A stretch of 64,000 bases of DNA from an uncultured Clostridia bacterium (GCA_944372335.1 CALVYQ010000001.1:124001-188000); one strand, 5' to 3'; counted from the first letter of the stretch, positions 7,092 through 15,426 are shown. Made by a program: numbers and translations. Notes: generated by a model not told the origin, from the sequence alone.

Positions 7092-8363
7092 ATGTTTTTA
7101 GATAGAGTTAAAATTTCCATAAAAGCGGGTAACGGCGGAAAGGGTGCCGTGTCTTTTTTGCGTAACGCTTTAACTGCTAACGGCGGGCCTGACGGGGGTG
7201 ATGGTGGTAGAGGCGGAGATGTTGTCTTTTTGGCAACTGATGACCTTAACACACTCTATTCTTTCCGCTTCAAGAAAAAATATGTGGCTGGTGACGGACT
7301 TGCAGGGGCGAAGAAGAATCAGACGGGCAAGAGTGGTGAAGATATAATTATCAAAGTGCCAACAGGAACGGTACTTATCAATCCAGAAAATGACAAGATA
7401 ATTGCCGATTTAAGCGAGAATGGTAAAAAGTTTGTGGCACTCAAAGGCGGAGCAGGCGGGCATGGGAACGCTTACTATAAGTCATCCATAAAACAAGCAC
7501 CGGGCTTTTCACAAATTGGTGAGACAACAAAGCTCCGAGAAGTTATTTTGGAGCTTAAAACGATTGCCGATGTTGGACTTATCGGCTTTCCGAATGTTGG
7601 AAAAAGCACCCTTTTATCTGTTATTTCAAACGCTAATCCTAAGATTGCCAACTATCCTTTTACTACAATATATCCTAATCTAGGGGTTGTGGAAGTTTTA
7701 GGCGAAAGTTTCGTGGTTGCCGATATTCCCGGACTTATCGAAGGTGCAAGCAAGGGCTTAGGACTTGGGCATTATTTTTTGAAACACGTAGAACGTGTGA
7801 GACTTTTGGTGCATTTGATTGATATTTCAGAGAGTGATGGAAGAAATATTATTGATGACTATAAAACTATCAACGATGAGCTAAAAGCTTATAGCGAAGA
7901 GCTTACAAAGGTTAAACAAATCGTGGTATTTTCAAAATGCGACCTCATAGATGAAGCAACCTTAAAAGAAAGGCTAGGAAAGTTTGAAGAGGTGTATAAA
8001 ATTAAGGATTATCTTCTTCTTTCTTCAGTGACAAATAAAGGCGTTGAGGACTTAAAGAAGAAAATACTTGAAAATCTTAAAAATATACCTAAGAAGCCGG
8101 CTCTTAATGTGGAAGATTATGATTTTGATAAGAAAGATGTTTCATCATTTGAGATAACAAGGCACGATGATGGAAGTTTTGAAGTGACAGGCGGAAGGCT
8201 GGATAATTTAGTTCGTGGAGTTGTGCTTTCAAATACTCAATCATTTGCATACTTCCAAAAGAGGTTGAAAGATATGGGCGTCATTGATAAACTAATCGAA
8301 AAGGGCATGAAAAATGGCGATACCGTCATAATCAAGGATATTTCCTTTGTGTATGAAGAATAG
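7092..8363 (+). CDS. obgE: GTPase ObgE/CgtA
   Basis: 423 residues with three parts: the glycine-rich Obg fold (residues 1-158, GNGGKGAVSFLRN and GGDGGRGGDV), the GTP-binding domain (G1 GFPNVGKST, G3 DIPGLIEGA, G4 SKCD) and a C-terminal OCT domain. Obg GTPases bind the 50S subunit and act in ribosome maturation and stress control. An AAAGGAG site precedes the ATG and a TATAAT box lies at 7035-7040. It forms an operon with yhbY nine bases downstream. Confidence 0.97.
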   Translation: MFLDRVKISIKAGNGGKGAVSFLRNALTANGGPDGGDGGRGGDVVFLATDDLNTLYSFRFKKKYVAGDGLAGAKKNQTGKSGEDIIIKVPTGTVLINPENDKIIADLSENGKKFVALKGGAGGHGNAYYKSSIKQAPGFSQIGETTKLREVILELKTIADVGLIGFPNVGKSTLLSVISNANPKIANYPFTTIYPNLGVVEVLGESFVVADIPGLIEGASKGLGLGHYFLKHVERVRLLVHLIDISESDGRNIIDDYKTINDELKAYSEELTKVKQIVVFSKCDLIDEATLKERLGKFEEVYKIKDYLLLSSVTNKGVEDLKKKILENLKNIPKKPALNVEDYDFDKKDVSSFEITRHDDGSFEVTGGRLDNLVRGVVLSNTQSFAYFQKRLKDMGVIDKLIEKGMKNGDTVIIKDISFVYEE

Positions 8364-8372
8364 GAGAAGAAG

Positions 8373-8669
8373 ATGATAACAACAAAACAAAGAGCATTTT
8401 TAAGGGGACTAGGCAATGCACTTGACCCTGTAGCACAGGTTGGGAAAGAGGGGCTTTCTGAAAATCTTATAACTTCCATAGATTTGCTACTTGAAGCAAG
8501 GGAACTAGTTAAGATTAGGGTGCTTAAAAACTGTGAACTTTCTGCTAGAATGGTGGCGGAAGAATTAAGTAGGAGCTTAAAAGCTGATGTTGTGCAGGTG
8601 ATTGGCACAATTGTTATTTTGTATAAAAAATCGACACGAAAGAACTTTAAACATATAGAGCTACCTTAA
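8373..8669 (+). CDS. yhbY: YhbY-type RNA-binding protein (CRM domain)
   Basis: 98 residues, a single CRM domain with the typical N-terminal pattern TTKQRAFLRGLGNALDPVAQ, a following VGKEGLSENL, and the basic KIRVLKN segment. YhbY proteins associate with pre-50S particles. Its place directly after obgE is the usual Firmicutes arrangement, but nadD and yqeK, which normally follow, are absent here. Confidence 0.93.
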   Translation: MITTKQRAFLRGLGNALDPVAQVGKEGLSENLITSIDLLLEARELVKIRVLKNCELSARMVAEELSRSLKADVVQVIGTIVILYKKSTRKNFKHIELP

Positions 8670-8722
8670 ATAGAAGGGCTAATTTCAGTGAAGAGTTATG
8701 AAAGGATTAATTCTTTTTAGTA

Positions 8723-9526
8723 TTATAAAACTTCCTTTTCTTCTTTAAAGTTAAAGGTGGTGTTGAATTGAGAAAAGATAGCAAACAATATTAAAACACT
8801 TGCAGTTATGCAGTAATAAATCGTTGTTCGGACAAATATTGCTGAAAGCACAAGCAAAAATGAAGAGAGCAAATAGCCTTTTGCTCTTTTTTTATTAAAT
8901 GAATAGGCAACAAAGTCTTTAAAGGTGAGCTTTTTGTCCTTTTTATATTTTTGTTTAATCTCAGGGAAGATATTATAAAATTTAAATAATCTTTCATAGG
9001 TCATATATCTATCTAAAAAGATAAAATAGGTGTCGAAATTTCCAGCAAATGCTGTGACTTCTCTATCAAAAGAGTAGGTTACAAAGACAATTTTTTGTGC
9101 TTTGCCCTTTAATTTGTTATATAGCTCAACAAATTTTGGTATTGTCAGATTTTCAAAATCCGCCTTTATATAAAGAAGTGTTTTTATGTTGTTTTCATGC
9201 TCAATAATTAAGTATTTACAATATTTTTTAACATTTTTATGCTTAGATAGAGCAAGCTTCATAAAAAAATCCATTCTTTTATCGTCTAGGACAAGCGAGA
9301 AAAACATATTTTCAGCATCTTCTTTTTCTTTAATTTTGAGGCCTTCTTTGTTTTTCCTTTTTCTAAGTAAAAAAAATATCATCATATAGATAAAGGCACT
9401 TACTAAAAGAGTGATTAATAGGGCAAGAAAAAGCTTTCGTATAAAAAATCTTATCCAAACAAACACAAGCAGATAAATCAAAAAAAACTTTAAAACCTCT
9501 TGAAAAATTAAGTTTATTTTTCTCAT
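8723..9526 (-). CDS. Membrane protein with a possible PD-(D/E)XK-like soluble domain
   Basis: 267 residues. Two hydrophobic helices lie at the N-terminus (about residues 10-55) and a further hydrophobic stretch near residues 218-250. The soluble middle follows the strand-helix rhythm of Mrr/PD-(D/E)XK nuclease-fold domains: YLIIEHE, KTLLYIKAD, a helix, KIVFVTYSFDREVTAFA, and FDTYFIFLDRYMTYERL. The catalytic D-(E/Q)xK set is not clearly complete, so it could be an inactive fold or unrelated. It occupies, on the opposite strand, the place where nadD and yqeK usually lie between yhbY and rsfS. Function unknown. Confidence 0.55.
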   Translation of the reverse strand: MRKINLIFQEVLKFFLIYLLVFVWIRFFIRKLFLALLITLLVSAFIYMMIFFLLRKRKNKEGLKIKEKEDAENMFFSLVLDDKRMDFFMKLALSKHKNVKKYCKYLIIEHENNIKTLLYIKADFENLTIPKFVELYNKLKGKAQKIVFVTYSFDREVTAFAGNFDTYFIFLDRYMTYERLFKFYNIFPEIKQKYKKDKKLTFKDFVAYSFNKKRAKGYLLSSFLLVLSAIFVRTTIYYCITASVLILFAIFSQFNTTFNFKEEKEVL

Positions 9527-9647
9527 ATACTCATTTTTGACAAAATAAATTTTTTTTAATCATTCTTATAAACTTAATGGCTTAATTTTAGATGATTTTT
9601 TCAAAAACTATTCAATTTAAAAAAAGTGGAAAAAGAACGACAATTTC

Positions 9648-9676
9648 TTGACAAAAAAAATGCAAATTGATAAAAT
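9648..9676 (+). promoter_or_regulatory. Promoter of rsfS, probably giving a leaderless mRNA
   Basis: TTGACA (9648-9653), 17-base spacer, TAAAAT (9671-9676). The -10 box ends six bases before the rsfS ATG, so the expected transcript begins at or next to the start codon. No ribosome site is present. Confidence 0.75.
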
Positions 9677-9682
9677 TTTTAT

Positions 9683-10015
9683 ATGAAAGACTTAAAATGG
9701 ATTGTTGAATTTTTAGAAGAACATAAACTAAAAAGCATTTCCGTCTATGATCTATCTTCTGGTGAGGATAAGAGGTATATGATAATTGCTACTGCTTTAA
9801 GTGCACAAACAAACAAGACGGTTGCAGACCTACTCAAGGAGGAATTTAACTATGCTGAGAAAATTGAGGGGTACAATAAGGGCGAATGGATTGTTTTTGA
9901 CTTAGATTGTTATTCGATTCACTTATTTTTACCAAAAATTAGGGAAAAATATAACCTAGACAAACTATATAAGCCTAAAAAGATGACACTGAAAACGAAA
10001 AAGGACGAAAAATAA
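9683..10015 (+). CDS. rsfS: Ribosome silencing factor RsfS (Iojap family)
   Basis: 110 residues. The family pattern is clear: SISVYDLSS, then MIIATALSAQTNKTVADLL, then EGYNKGEWIVFDLDCYSIHL and the REKYNLDKLYK ending. RsfS binds ribosomal protein L14 on the 50S subunit and blocks subunit joining when nutrients are low. In related bacteria it lies in the obg-yhbY-nadD-yqeK-rsfS region; here it follows a minus-strand membrane gene. It probably heads the operon rsfS-ywlE-rpiB-(GT-like)-gap. Confidence 0.9.
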   Translation: MKDLKWIVEFLEEHKLKSISVYDLSSGEDKRYMIIATALSAQTNKTVADLLKEEFNYAEKIEGYNKGEWIVFDLDCYSIHLFLPKIREKYNLDKLYKPKKMTLKTKKDEK

Positions 10016-10437
10016 TGGAAGTTTGTTTTGTTTGCTCGGGCAATACCTGTCGTTCTGTTATGGCTGAACGCATTGCTAAAAAAAAGGCGAAAGAGCGTAA
10101 GCTTAAAGACATAAAGTTTTCCTCTTGTGGCATAAAGGCAAAAAAGGAGAACATCACGGAGAATGCAAAACGTGTATTAAAAGAATTAGGATATGATTCA
10201 CGTGACAGAAAGAGCGTAAAGCTTTCTAAAATTAAGCCTAATGTGCTGTATGTTGCAATGACAAGTGCTTTAAAGCAAAATTTAGGAAAAAAGTGCATCT
10301 CTTGTGCGGAATTATATAGTGACGTAGTTGACCCATTCGGACAAGGCGAAGATGTTTACAGAATCACAGCAATGCTGATTGAAAAAAATGTCGATGTTCT
10401 TTTAAATAAAATTGAAAGTATGAGAGGTGAAAGATGA
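10015..10437 (+). CDS. ywlE: Low-molecular-weight phosphatase, probable protein arginine phosphatase (YwlE-like)
   Basis: 140 residues. The P-loop CSGNTCRS near the N-terminus has the C-x5-R phosphatase signature, and DPFGQG carries the general-acid aspartate. Threonine after Asn in the loop (GNTCRS rather than GNICRS) is the feature that distinguishes YwlE-type arginine phosphatases from tyrosine phosphatases. The next gene is rpiB, the same order as ywlE-ywlF in Bacillus. It shares one base with the rsfS stop and overlaps rpiB by four bases. Confidence 0.85.
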   Translation: MEVCFVCSGNTCRSVMAERIAKKKAKERKLKDIKFSSCGIKAKKENITENAKRVLKELGYDSRDRKSVKLSKIKPNVLYVAMTSALKQNLGKKCISCAELYSDVVDPFGQGEDVYRITAMLIEKNVDVLLNKIESMRGER

Positions 10438-10865
10438 TTATAATGGCAAGCGACCACAGAGGATATATGCTTAAAGAGCAACTAAAAACATTTTTTAATG
10501 AAGAAAACATCATTACAATTGATGTCGGCTCTTATAGCAAAGAGCCGGTTGACTATCCAGATTTTGCTAAGCTTGGTGTTGAAAAGGTGCTAGAGGATAA
10601 GAACAATGTCGGCATCTTTATTTGTGGCTCTGGAATCGGCATGAGCATGGCAGCAAATAGAAATCCAAAGATTAGGGCGGCACTCTGTCTTAATCCTAAT
10701 ATGGCTATGCTTGCTAGGAAAGATAATGATGCTAATGTACTTTGTTTGCCGGCACTTTTTGTTAAGAGAAGAAAGGCTATAAATATTGTTAAAGTGTTCC
10801 TGACTACTTCCTTTGAGGGAGGCAGGCACGCAAGGCGTATCAAAAAAATTTCAGGAGAAAAATAG
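10434..10865 (+). CDS. rpiB: Ribose-5-phosphate isomerase B
   Basis: 143 residues. It interconverts ribose 5-phosphate and ribulose 5-phosphate. The N-terminal ASDHRG and the catalytic-cysteine segment FICGSGIGMSMAANR (Cys64) fit RpiB, as does FEGGRHARRIKKI near the end. An oddity: the family's ring-opening histidine in the (E/Q)HN(D/N)ANVL motif is replaced, the sequence here being RKDNDANVL with Asp97. It is translationally coupled to the preceding phosphatase gene (ATGA overlap). Confidence 0.92.
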   Translation: MIIMASDHRGYMLKEQLKTFFNEENIITIDVGSYSKEPVDYPDFAKLGVEKVLEDKNNVGIFICGSGIGMSMAANRNPKIRAALCLNPNMAMLARKDNDANVLCLPALFVKRRKAINIVKVFLTTSFEGGRHARRIKKISGEK

Positions 10866-11636
10866 ATGATAAATGTGATTGTTCCTGTGGTAGATAAGCC
10901 ACAAGACTATTTGTCTATGATTGATGAGATTTCTAAGCACGGTGACTGTGCTATTTATGTCGGTGTGCTAAATAAATTTAAAGCTTTAAAATTCCCTAAA
11001 AAGGTTGTTGTTAAATACTATAAAGATAATAGTGGCAAGGAAGAAATTATAAACGCTCTACACTCCATCGAAAAAGAGCCGGGAAAAGTTTTGGTTGTGA
11101 GAAGACCATTATCCAAGGAAGAGTTTACATCGCTTATCTCATGCAAAGCGGATATTTGCTATCTAAAAAAGCCAAAATCACGCTTCTCAGCTTGGTGGTC
11201 AAACCTTTGGAAGAAGCTTATAAAAAGGATTTTTGCCTTTTACTACTTTGAAGATATTTCGGCAATTATGTTTCAAGATAATATTTTTAATTTGATAAAT
11301 TCTCTTACAAATCTTTCATATATAACAAGAATTGACAGATTTGTTGGCTTAACTCAAGAGGAAGTAGCTTCTACAAATCGTTCTCCAAAACGAGATTATG
11401 ATAAATTTGGAGTTTATTCAAAACTTATCGGTTGGACTCTATTTTTTGTGCTTATGCTTTTAATTTCAATAATAATTACGTCAAGTTTTCAGCCTGTTGC
11501 TATAATGGTGCTTTTGTCAATTCTTCTATGTATCATCGGAATTATGGCAATGTTTATGGCAATACTAAATTTTGTTAGAACACTATATGTCGGAACGCTT
11601 AGGCATGGGCGTGCTGAAGAGTGTTTAAATAATTAA
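10866..11636 (+). CDS. Two-helix membrane protein resembling a degenerate GT2 glycosyltransferase
   Basis: 256 residues. The N-terminal 170 residues have an alternating strand-helix character beginning MINVIVPVVDKP, like the start of family 2 glycosyltransferases, and the C-terminus has two long hydrophobic helices (about residues 188-210 and 213-237), as in polyprenyl-phosphate glycosyltransferases. No DxD motif is visible, so activity is doubtful. It starts one base after rpiB and ends 12 bases before gap. Function unknown. Confidence 0.5.
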   Translation: MINVIVPVVDKPQDYLSMIDEISKHGDCAIYVGVLNKFKALKFPKKVVVKYYKDNSGKEEIINALHSIEKEPGKVLVVRRPLSKEEFTSLISCKADICYLKKPKSRFSAWWSNLWKKLIKRIFAFYYFEDISAIMFQDNIFNLINSLTNLSYITRIDRFVGLTQEEVASTNRSPKRDYDKFGVYSKLIGWTLFFVLMLLISIIITSSFQPVAIMVLLSILLCIIGIMAMFMAILNFVRTLYVGTLRHGRAEECLNN

Positions 11637-11648
11637 AAGGAGATAAAT

Positions 11649-12674
11649 ATGAAAAAAACAAGAATAGCAATTAATGGATTTGGAAGAATTGGAAGATTAG
11701 CTCTTAGAGTTATATCAAAACGTGAAAACGCTGAGGTTGTGGCAATAAACGACCCATTTTTAACTGTCGATTATGCAAAGTATCTTTTAGAACACGACAG
11801 TATCCACGGACATTTTGATGAGAAGGTGGCACTTAAAGATGGAAAGCTTGTTGTTGGAAGAATGAAGATTTCTTTCTACACAGAAATGGAACCAGCTCTT
11901 ATTCCTTGGAAAAATGATAATGTTGATGTTGTAATTGAAGCAACAGGTAAATTTACATCTTATGATAAGGCTGTTGCACACATATCAGCAGGGGCTAAAA
12001 AGGTGGTAGTTTCTGCTCCGGGCAAGGAAATGCCAATGTTCGTTATGGGCGTAAACGAAGAGGAATATAAGGACGAAATGAAGGTTGTATCAAACGCTTC
12101 TTGCACAACAAACTGTTTAGCTCCGCTTGTAAAGATAATTGACAAGGCATTTGGAATTGAGTATGGGCTTATGAGCACGGTTCATTCTACCACTGCAACT
12201 CAGCTTACCGTTGACGGTGTCAGCAAAAAAGATTGGCGTGGTGGTAGAGCAGCGTCATATAACATCATTCCTTCCTCAACAGGGGCAGCAAAGGCTGTGG
12301 GCGAGGTTTATCCAAAATTAAAAGGCAGACTTACAGGTATGAGTTATCGTGTGCCGACTTTAAATGTTTCGGTTGTTGATTTAACTTGTTGCTTAAAGAA
12401 AGAAACGACCTATGAAGAGATTGTTAAGGCCGTTAAGAAGGCTTCTGAAAAAGAGATGAAGGAAATTGTTGGTTGGACAGACGAGCCGGTTGTTTCAAGC
12501 GACTTTATTGGAGATTCAAGAACTTGCATCTTCGATGTTGAAGCTGGCATAATGATTTCTCCTACTTTTGTTAAACTTGTTGCTTGGTATGATAATGAGT
12601 GGGGGTACTCAAATAAACTTGTTGACCTCTGTGTTCATGTCGCAAATGGTGGTAAGGCTAATAAAACAAAATAA
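11649..12674 (+). CDS. gap: Glyceraldehyde-3-phosphate dehydrogenase, type I
   Basis: 341 residues, full length. The NAD-binding [13 protein letters not shown] opens the protein and the active-site cysteine lies in [12 protein letters not shown], followed by the typical TVHSTTATQ and [14 protein letters not shown] segments and the C-terminal WYDNEWGYS. It oxidises glyceraldehyde 3-phosphate to 1,3-bisphosphoglycerate in glycolysis. An AAAAGGAG site precedes the start. It is not next to pgk-tpi as is common, but follows the rpiB group. Confidence 0.98.
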   Translation: MKKTRIAINGFGRIGRLALRVISKRENAEVVAINDPFLTVDYAKYLLEHDSIHGHFDEKVALKDGKLVVGRMKISFYTEMEPALIPWKNDNVDVVIEATGKFTSYDKAVAHISAGAKKVVVSAPGKEMPMFVMGVNEEEYKDEMKVVSNASCTTNCLAPLVKIIDKAFGIEYGLMSTVHSTTATQLTVDGVSKKDWRGGRAASYNIIPSSTGAAKAVGEVYPKLKGRLTGMSYRVPTLNVSVVDLTCCLKKETTYEEIVKAVKKASEKEMKEIVGWTDEPVVSSDFIGDSRTCIFDVEAGIMISPTFVKLVAWYDNEWGYSNKLVDLCVHVANGGKANKTK

Positions 12675-12705
12675 AATTTGAGCAAAAGATTAAAAAAGGA
12701 ATTAT

Positions 12706-13659
12706 ATGAAGAGAGATTTAAACAAAGATTTGATAGAGGGGCTTCGTGATAGCACAAACGTTGAGTTTGTGGATAATCTTAATTACGCAACTTTTGCACT
12801 TGTCAATCAAGCATTAATTGACCTTTCAAATAAGTCCTCTTATATTCAGCCAGAAAAGGCGTATCTCACTCCTGTCAATGAGATATATCTTCATGCGATG
12901 ACCTCACAAAGCGAATACACCTACTTTCTTGGAATAGCGAATACGGAGATTGAATTAAATTCTTTAGATAAAAAGCATTATTTTAAAAATCTCTGGAAAC
13001 GCTTTGTTCGTGCATTTAAAATGTCAAGAAAGAAGAAAAAGAAGAAAAGAAAAGATAAAGAAATCACTCCTACTGTAAGTGTTACAAAGGAAAAATACAC
13101 AATAGACGAATTAAAAAATGATTTTATTTATTATCTTTCAAATCTAATATCAACTTCTTCAATAATCTATGAATATGAAGATCATATCTCCATCATTGGC
13201 AAGGAGGAGTTTGGAACTAATGTCAAAATAAACATCTATATAACAATGTATGACGAAAAAAATGGCATCTTCAAAATGTATAATGCGAGAAAAAATAGAT
13301 ATTATGAAGTTGACCTAAATGAGAGATTTAAAAATCTTGATAAAAAAATAAATTCTTGCGAAAATTTTGTAAATGTAGTTAAAATTTATAACAGTCTTTA
13401 TTCTAAGGCGTATAACAAAGTTCCAAATCAGATTTTAATTGAAAGCTTGGTGTTTAATTGTCCTGATATCTTGTTTGAGCATGATGTTTATCAAACCTTT
13501 TTAAATGTTTCCAACTATATACGTATGACAGACACCGATGCACTTCGTTCAATATGCAATAATTCTAAATCTGTTTTTAAAGAAAAACTTATTGTTGATG
13601 CGGGGGCACAGGTGGAGTTTGCAAGATTATTGCGTGTGCTTGATAATTATAAGATTTAA
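12706..13659 (+). CDS. Unknown protein, possible degenerate nucleotidyltransferase fold
   Basis: 317 residues with no confident family. A very basic stretch (SRKKKKKKRKDKE, about residues 106-118) splits two parts. The second part (residues 125-300) has the order seen in nucleotidyltransferase-fold proteins: a helix, strand VKINIYITMY, a short strand pair, then NVVKIYNSLYSKAYNKVPNQ and ILIESLVFNCPD, like the helical domain of CD-NTase/OAS-type enzymes. I do not see a convincing GS...DxD active site. It starts 31 bases after gap with an AAGGA site, so is probably co-transcribed. Confidence 0.5.
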   Translation: MKRDLNKDLIEGLRDSTNVEFVDNLNYATFALVNQALIDLSNKSSYIQPEKAYLTPVNEIYLHAMTSQSEYTYFLGIANTEIELNSLDKKHYFKNLWKRFVRAFKMSRKKKKKKRKDKEITPTVSVTKEKYTIDELKNDFIYYLSNLISTSSIIYEYEDHISIIGKEEFGTNVKINIYITMYDEKNGIFKMYNARKNRYYEVDLNERFKNLDKKINSCENFVNVVKIYNSLYSKAYNKVPNQILIESLVFNCPDILFEHDVYQTFLNVSNYIRMTDTDALRSICNNSKSVFKEKLIVDAGAQVEFARLLRVLDNYKI

Positions 13660-13671
13660 CTATTATGACAC

Positions 13672-13714
13672 AAAATATGGTGTATTACGCATGACATAAT
13701 ACACCATATTTTTT
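13672..13714. repeat. Palindromic repeat copy A, acting as bidirectional terminator
   Basis: AAATATGGTGTATTA (13673-13687) pairs perfectly with TAATACACCATATTT (13697-13711) and is flanked by T-runs on both strands, between convergent genes. Its core resembles the repeats at 24411 and 39599, so it also counts as a member of a dispersed palindromic family. Confidence 0.8.
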
Positions 13715-13726
13715 AGTTTTAATAGA

Positions 13727-14509
13727 TTATTTAGTTTTATAGAAGAGTTTTGTTATACATGAATTTAAGAAGTTTGTTGTGGTTATTCTCTTGAAAAAGT
13801 AGAAAAAGTGATGTTGACGACCGACTATATATTGAGGCTTAAATTTGTCTTTTTCAATTATTTTCATCATCTTTTTTAGTGCGTAGGAAAGTGGCATACG
13901 TCTTTTCTCAGTCTTGTCGGTTGGCTTTGTCGATAGTTCCACTGCCTTGCCGTATCTATCGTTTGTCTCATAAATTTTTACTCTGTTATCTGTGAAATTT
14001 GTCTTTATATCACCAGGGCATATTGAGGTCACTTCTATGTCTGTTTTAGACAATTCCATTCTTAATGACTGAGCAAAACTATTGACTGCTGCTTTACTTG
14101 CACAATAATACGCCTTAAATGGCTGTGAAAACAAGCCGGCAACTGAGGAGATTATCACGATTTTTGCCTTTCTATTCATCATTGGTATGGCATATTTGCA
14201 GGCGTTTGACGTGCCAAAAAAGTTGACATCAAATTCCTTTTTAGCGTCTTGCTCGTCAATAAGTTCAACCGCACCAGATATTCCATAGCCTGCACAGGTA
14301 ATTAAGATATCAATATTGCCATAGTTTAGGTATATATCATCAAATACGGCTTTTAAACTTTTTTCATCACCAACATCACATTTATAATCACGGCCATTTC
14401 TTGATATGTCAACAACTATATCACCTTTTTTCTCAAAAGCCTCTTTAAGACCTTTTCCTATTCCGCTTGTCGCTCCTGTGATGACGACTGTTCTTTTTTC
14501 AATTCTCAT
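13727..14509 (-). CDS. Short-chain dehydrogenase/reductase
   Basis: 260 residues, classical SDR. TGATSGIG near the N-terminus binds NAD(P), the NAG-type motif is CAGYG, and the catalytic set is S in ISSVAG with YYCASK (YxxxK). Substrate cannot be told; the C-terminal basic-hydrophobic tail (HHFFYFFKR) suggests membrane contact. A GGAG site lies before the ATG. It is a single gene convergent with the unknown gene upstream. Confidence 0.9.
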   Translation of the reverse strand: MRIEKRTVVITGATSGIGKGLKEAFEKKGDIVVDISRNGRDYKCDVGDEKSLKAVFDDIYLNYGNIDILITCAGYGISGAVELIDEQDAKKEFDVNFFGTSNACKYAIPMMNRKAKIVIISSVAGLFSQPFKAYYCASKAAVNSFAQSLRMELSKTDIEVTSICPGDIKTNFTDNRVKIYETNDRYGKAVELSTKPTDKTEKRRMPLSYALKKMMKIIEKDKFKPQYIVGRQHHFFYFFKRITTTNFLNSCITKLFYKTK

Positions 14510-14669
14510 ATTTCACTCCAATAATATTTTTAGCACATTTTCTGTTTTTTTCAAAATGATTTGACAGTTATTTCGCAAAAATGTTAGCATATATATGGTT
14601 ATAGCTAAAAAATTGAATATGCAAAAGTTAATTATGCAATAATAATCTTATCCTTTTAAGGAGGAATAT

Positions 14670-15173
14670 ATGAATAAAACTAAAAGAAACTTAATCTTAA
14701 GTGCTGCAATAATCAATCTTATCAATATGGTGGCAAATCTTGTCATTGCGATTTTGTTTTGTGTGAACCCTGAATATGCCAACGTTTTAGGTTCATATCT
14801 TCTTATTATTTCTTACTATTCTATCTACTTTGTCTTTGCCGAAATTGTGGCGGGAATAATTGCAAGTATCCTCTTAATCTATTCGGTGAGAAAGAAAGGT
14901 AAATATTTTAGATCCTCACAAAAATATTATATCGCAGGGCTCATTATTGTTATTTTTGCGGGGGGCTGGATACCATGGGTACTTCTTTTCATCTCCATGT
15001 TCATACCAGATATAATTATAATAAATTCCGCATCGGAAGTTAGACAAGAACAAAGGGCGGAAGATAGGGCAAGCGAAGAAAAGAGAAGAAAGTTGGAAGA
15101 ACTAAGAAAATTGAAAGAAGAAGGCGTGATAAGCGAAGAGGAGTTTAACAAGAGATTGATGGATTTATTATAA
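14670..15173 (+). CDS. Membrane protein with C-terminal SHOCT domain
   Basis: 167 residues. Three hydrophobic helices (about residues 8-31, 40-70 and 87-118) are followed by a charged linker and a C-terminal SHOCT module: LEELRKLKEEGVISEEEFNK then RLMDLL. SHOCT domains are short oligomerisation or protein-contact modules. An AAGGAGG site precedes the ATG. It is a single gene ended by the terminator at 15173. Confidence 0.8.
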   Translation: MNKTKRNLILSAAIINLINMVANLVIAILFCVNPEYANVLGSYLLIISYYSIYFVFAEIVAGIIASILLIYSVRKKGKYFRSSQKYYIAGLIIVIFAGGWIPWVLLFISMFIPDIIIINSASEVRQEQRAEDRASEEKRRKLEELRKLKEEGVISEEEFNKRLMDLL

Positions 15174-15195
15174 AAGAGGGCTTCCTCTTTTTTTA
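15173..15195 (+). terminator. Intrinsic terminator
   Basis: AAAGAGG (15173-15179) pairs with CCTCTTT (15184-15190) with a GCTT loop and a following T-run. It shares its first base with the stop codon of the SHOCT gene. Confidence 0.85.
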
Positions 15196-15239
15196 TTATT
15201 GAATTTTTAAGTTTTCATAAAAATTTCTGTTTAAGGCAG

Positions 15240-15330
15240 AAAAAAAGGAAGAAAGCAAGCTTTCTTCAATCCGAACGGTGCAAGGTCGGAAACTAAACCG
15301 ACTAACACTTAAAGTGTTTTTGCGATGTTC
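15240..15330 (-). ncRNA. Candidate small RNA of about 90 nt
   Basis: On the minus strand a full promoter (15337-15365) is followed by about 90 bases without an open frame. They carry four stems: AACAC/GTGTT, GTCGG/CCGAC (15285-15302), CCG/CGG (15271-15278) and GAAGAAAGC/GCTTTCTTC (15248-15267), the last followed by CTTTTTTT as an intrinsic terminator. That is the layout of an independent small RNA. I do not recognise the family, and the targets are unknown. Confidence 0.6.
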
Positions 15331-15336
15331 GTCTAT

Positions 15337-15365
15337 ATTATAAATCATCTAATTAAAAAATGCAA
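15337..15365 (-). promoter_or_regulatory. Promoter of the candidate small RNA
   Basis: Read on the minus strand: TTGCAT (15360-15365), a 17-base spacer, TATAAT (15337-15342). The expected transcript start is near 15330. Confidence 0.7.
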
Positions 15366-15398
15366 CACTTTTTTAAATAAGAAAAGTACTAAAATCAC

Positions 15399-15426
15399 TT
15401 GACAATTTTAACGGGGGGGGTAGAAT
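15399..15426 (+). promoter_or_regulatory. Promoter containing a G8 tract
   Basis: TTGACA (15399-15404) and TAGAAT (15421-15426) are 16 bases apart, and the last eight spacer bases (15413-15420) are all G. Gain or loss of G residues would change the spacer around the 17-base optimum and so change expression of the gene at 15451. Confidence 0.7.

Noticed and set aside
8723..8800. Terminator for yhbY in AAAGGATTAATTCTTTTT just upstream of this interval
   Set aside because: The stem is short with a mismatch; not strong enough to call.
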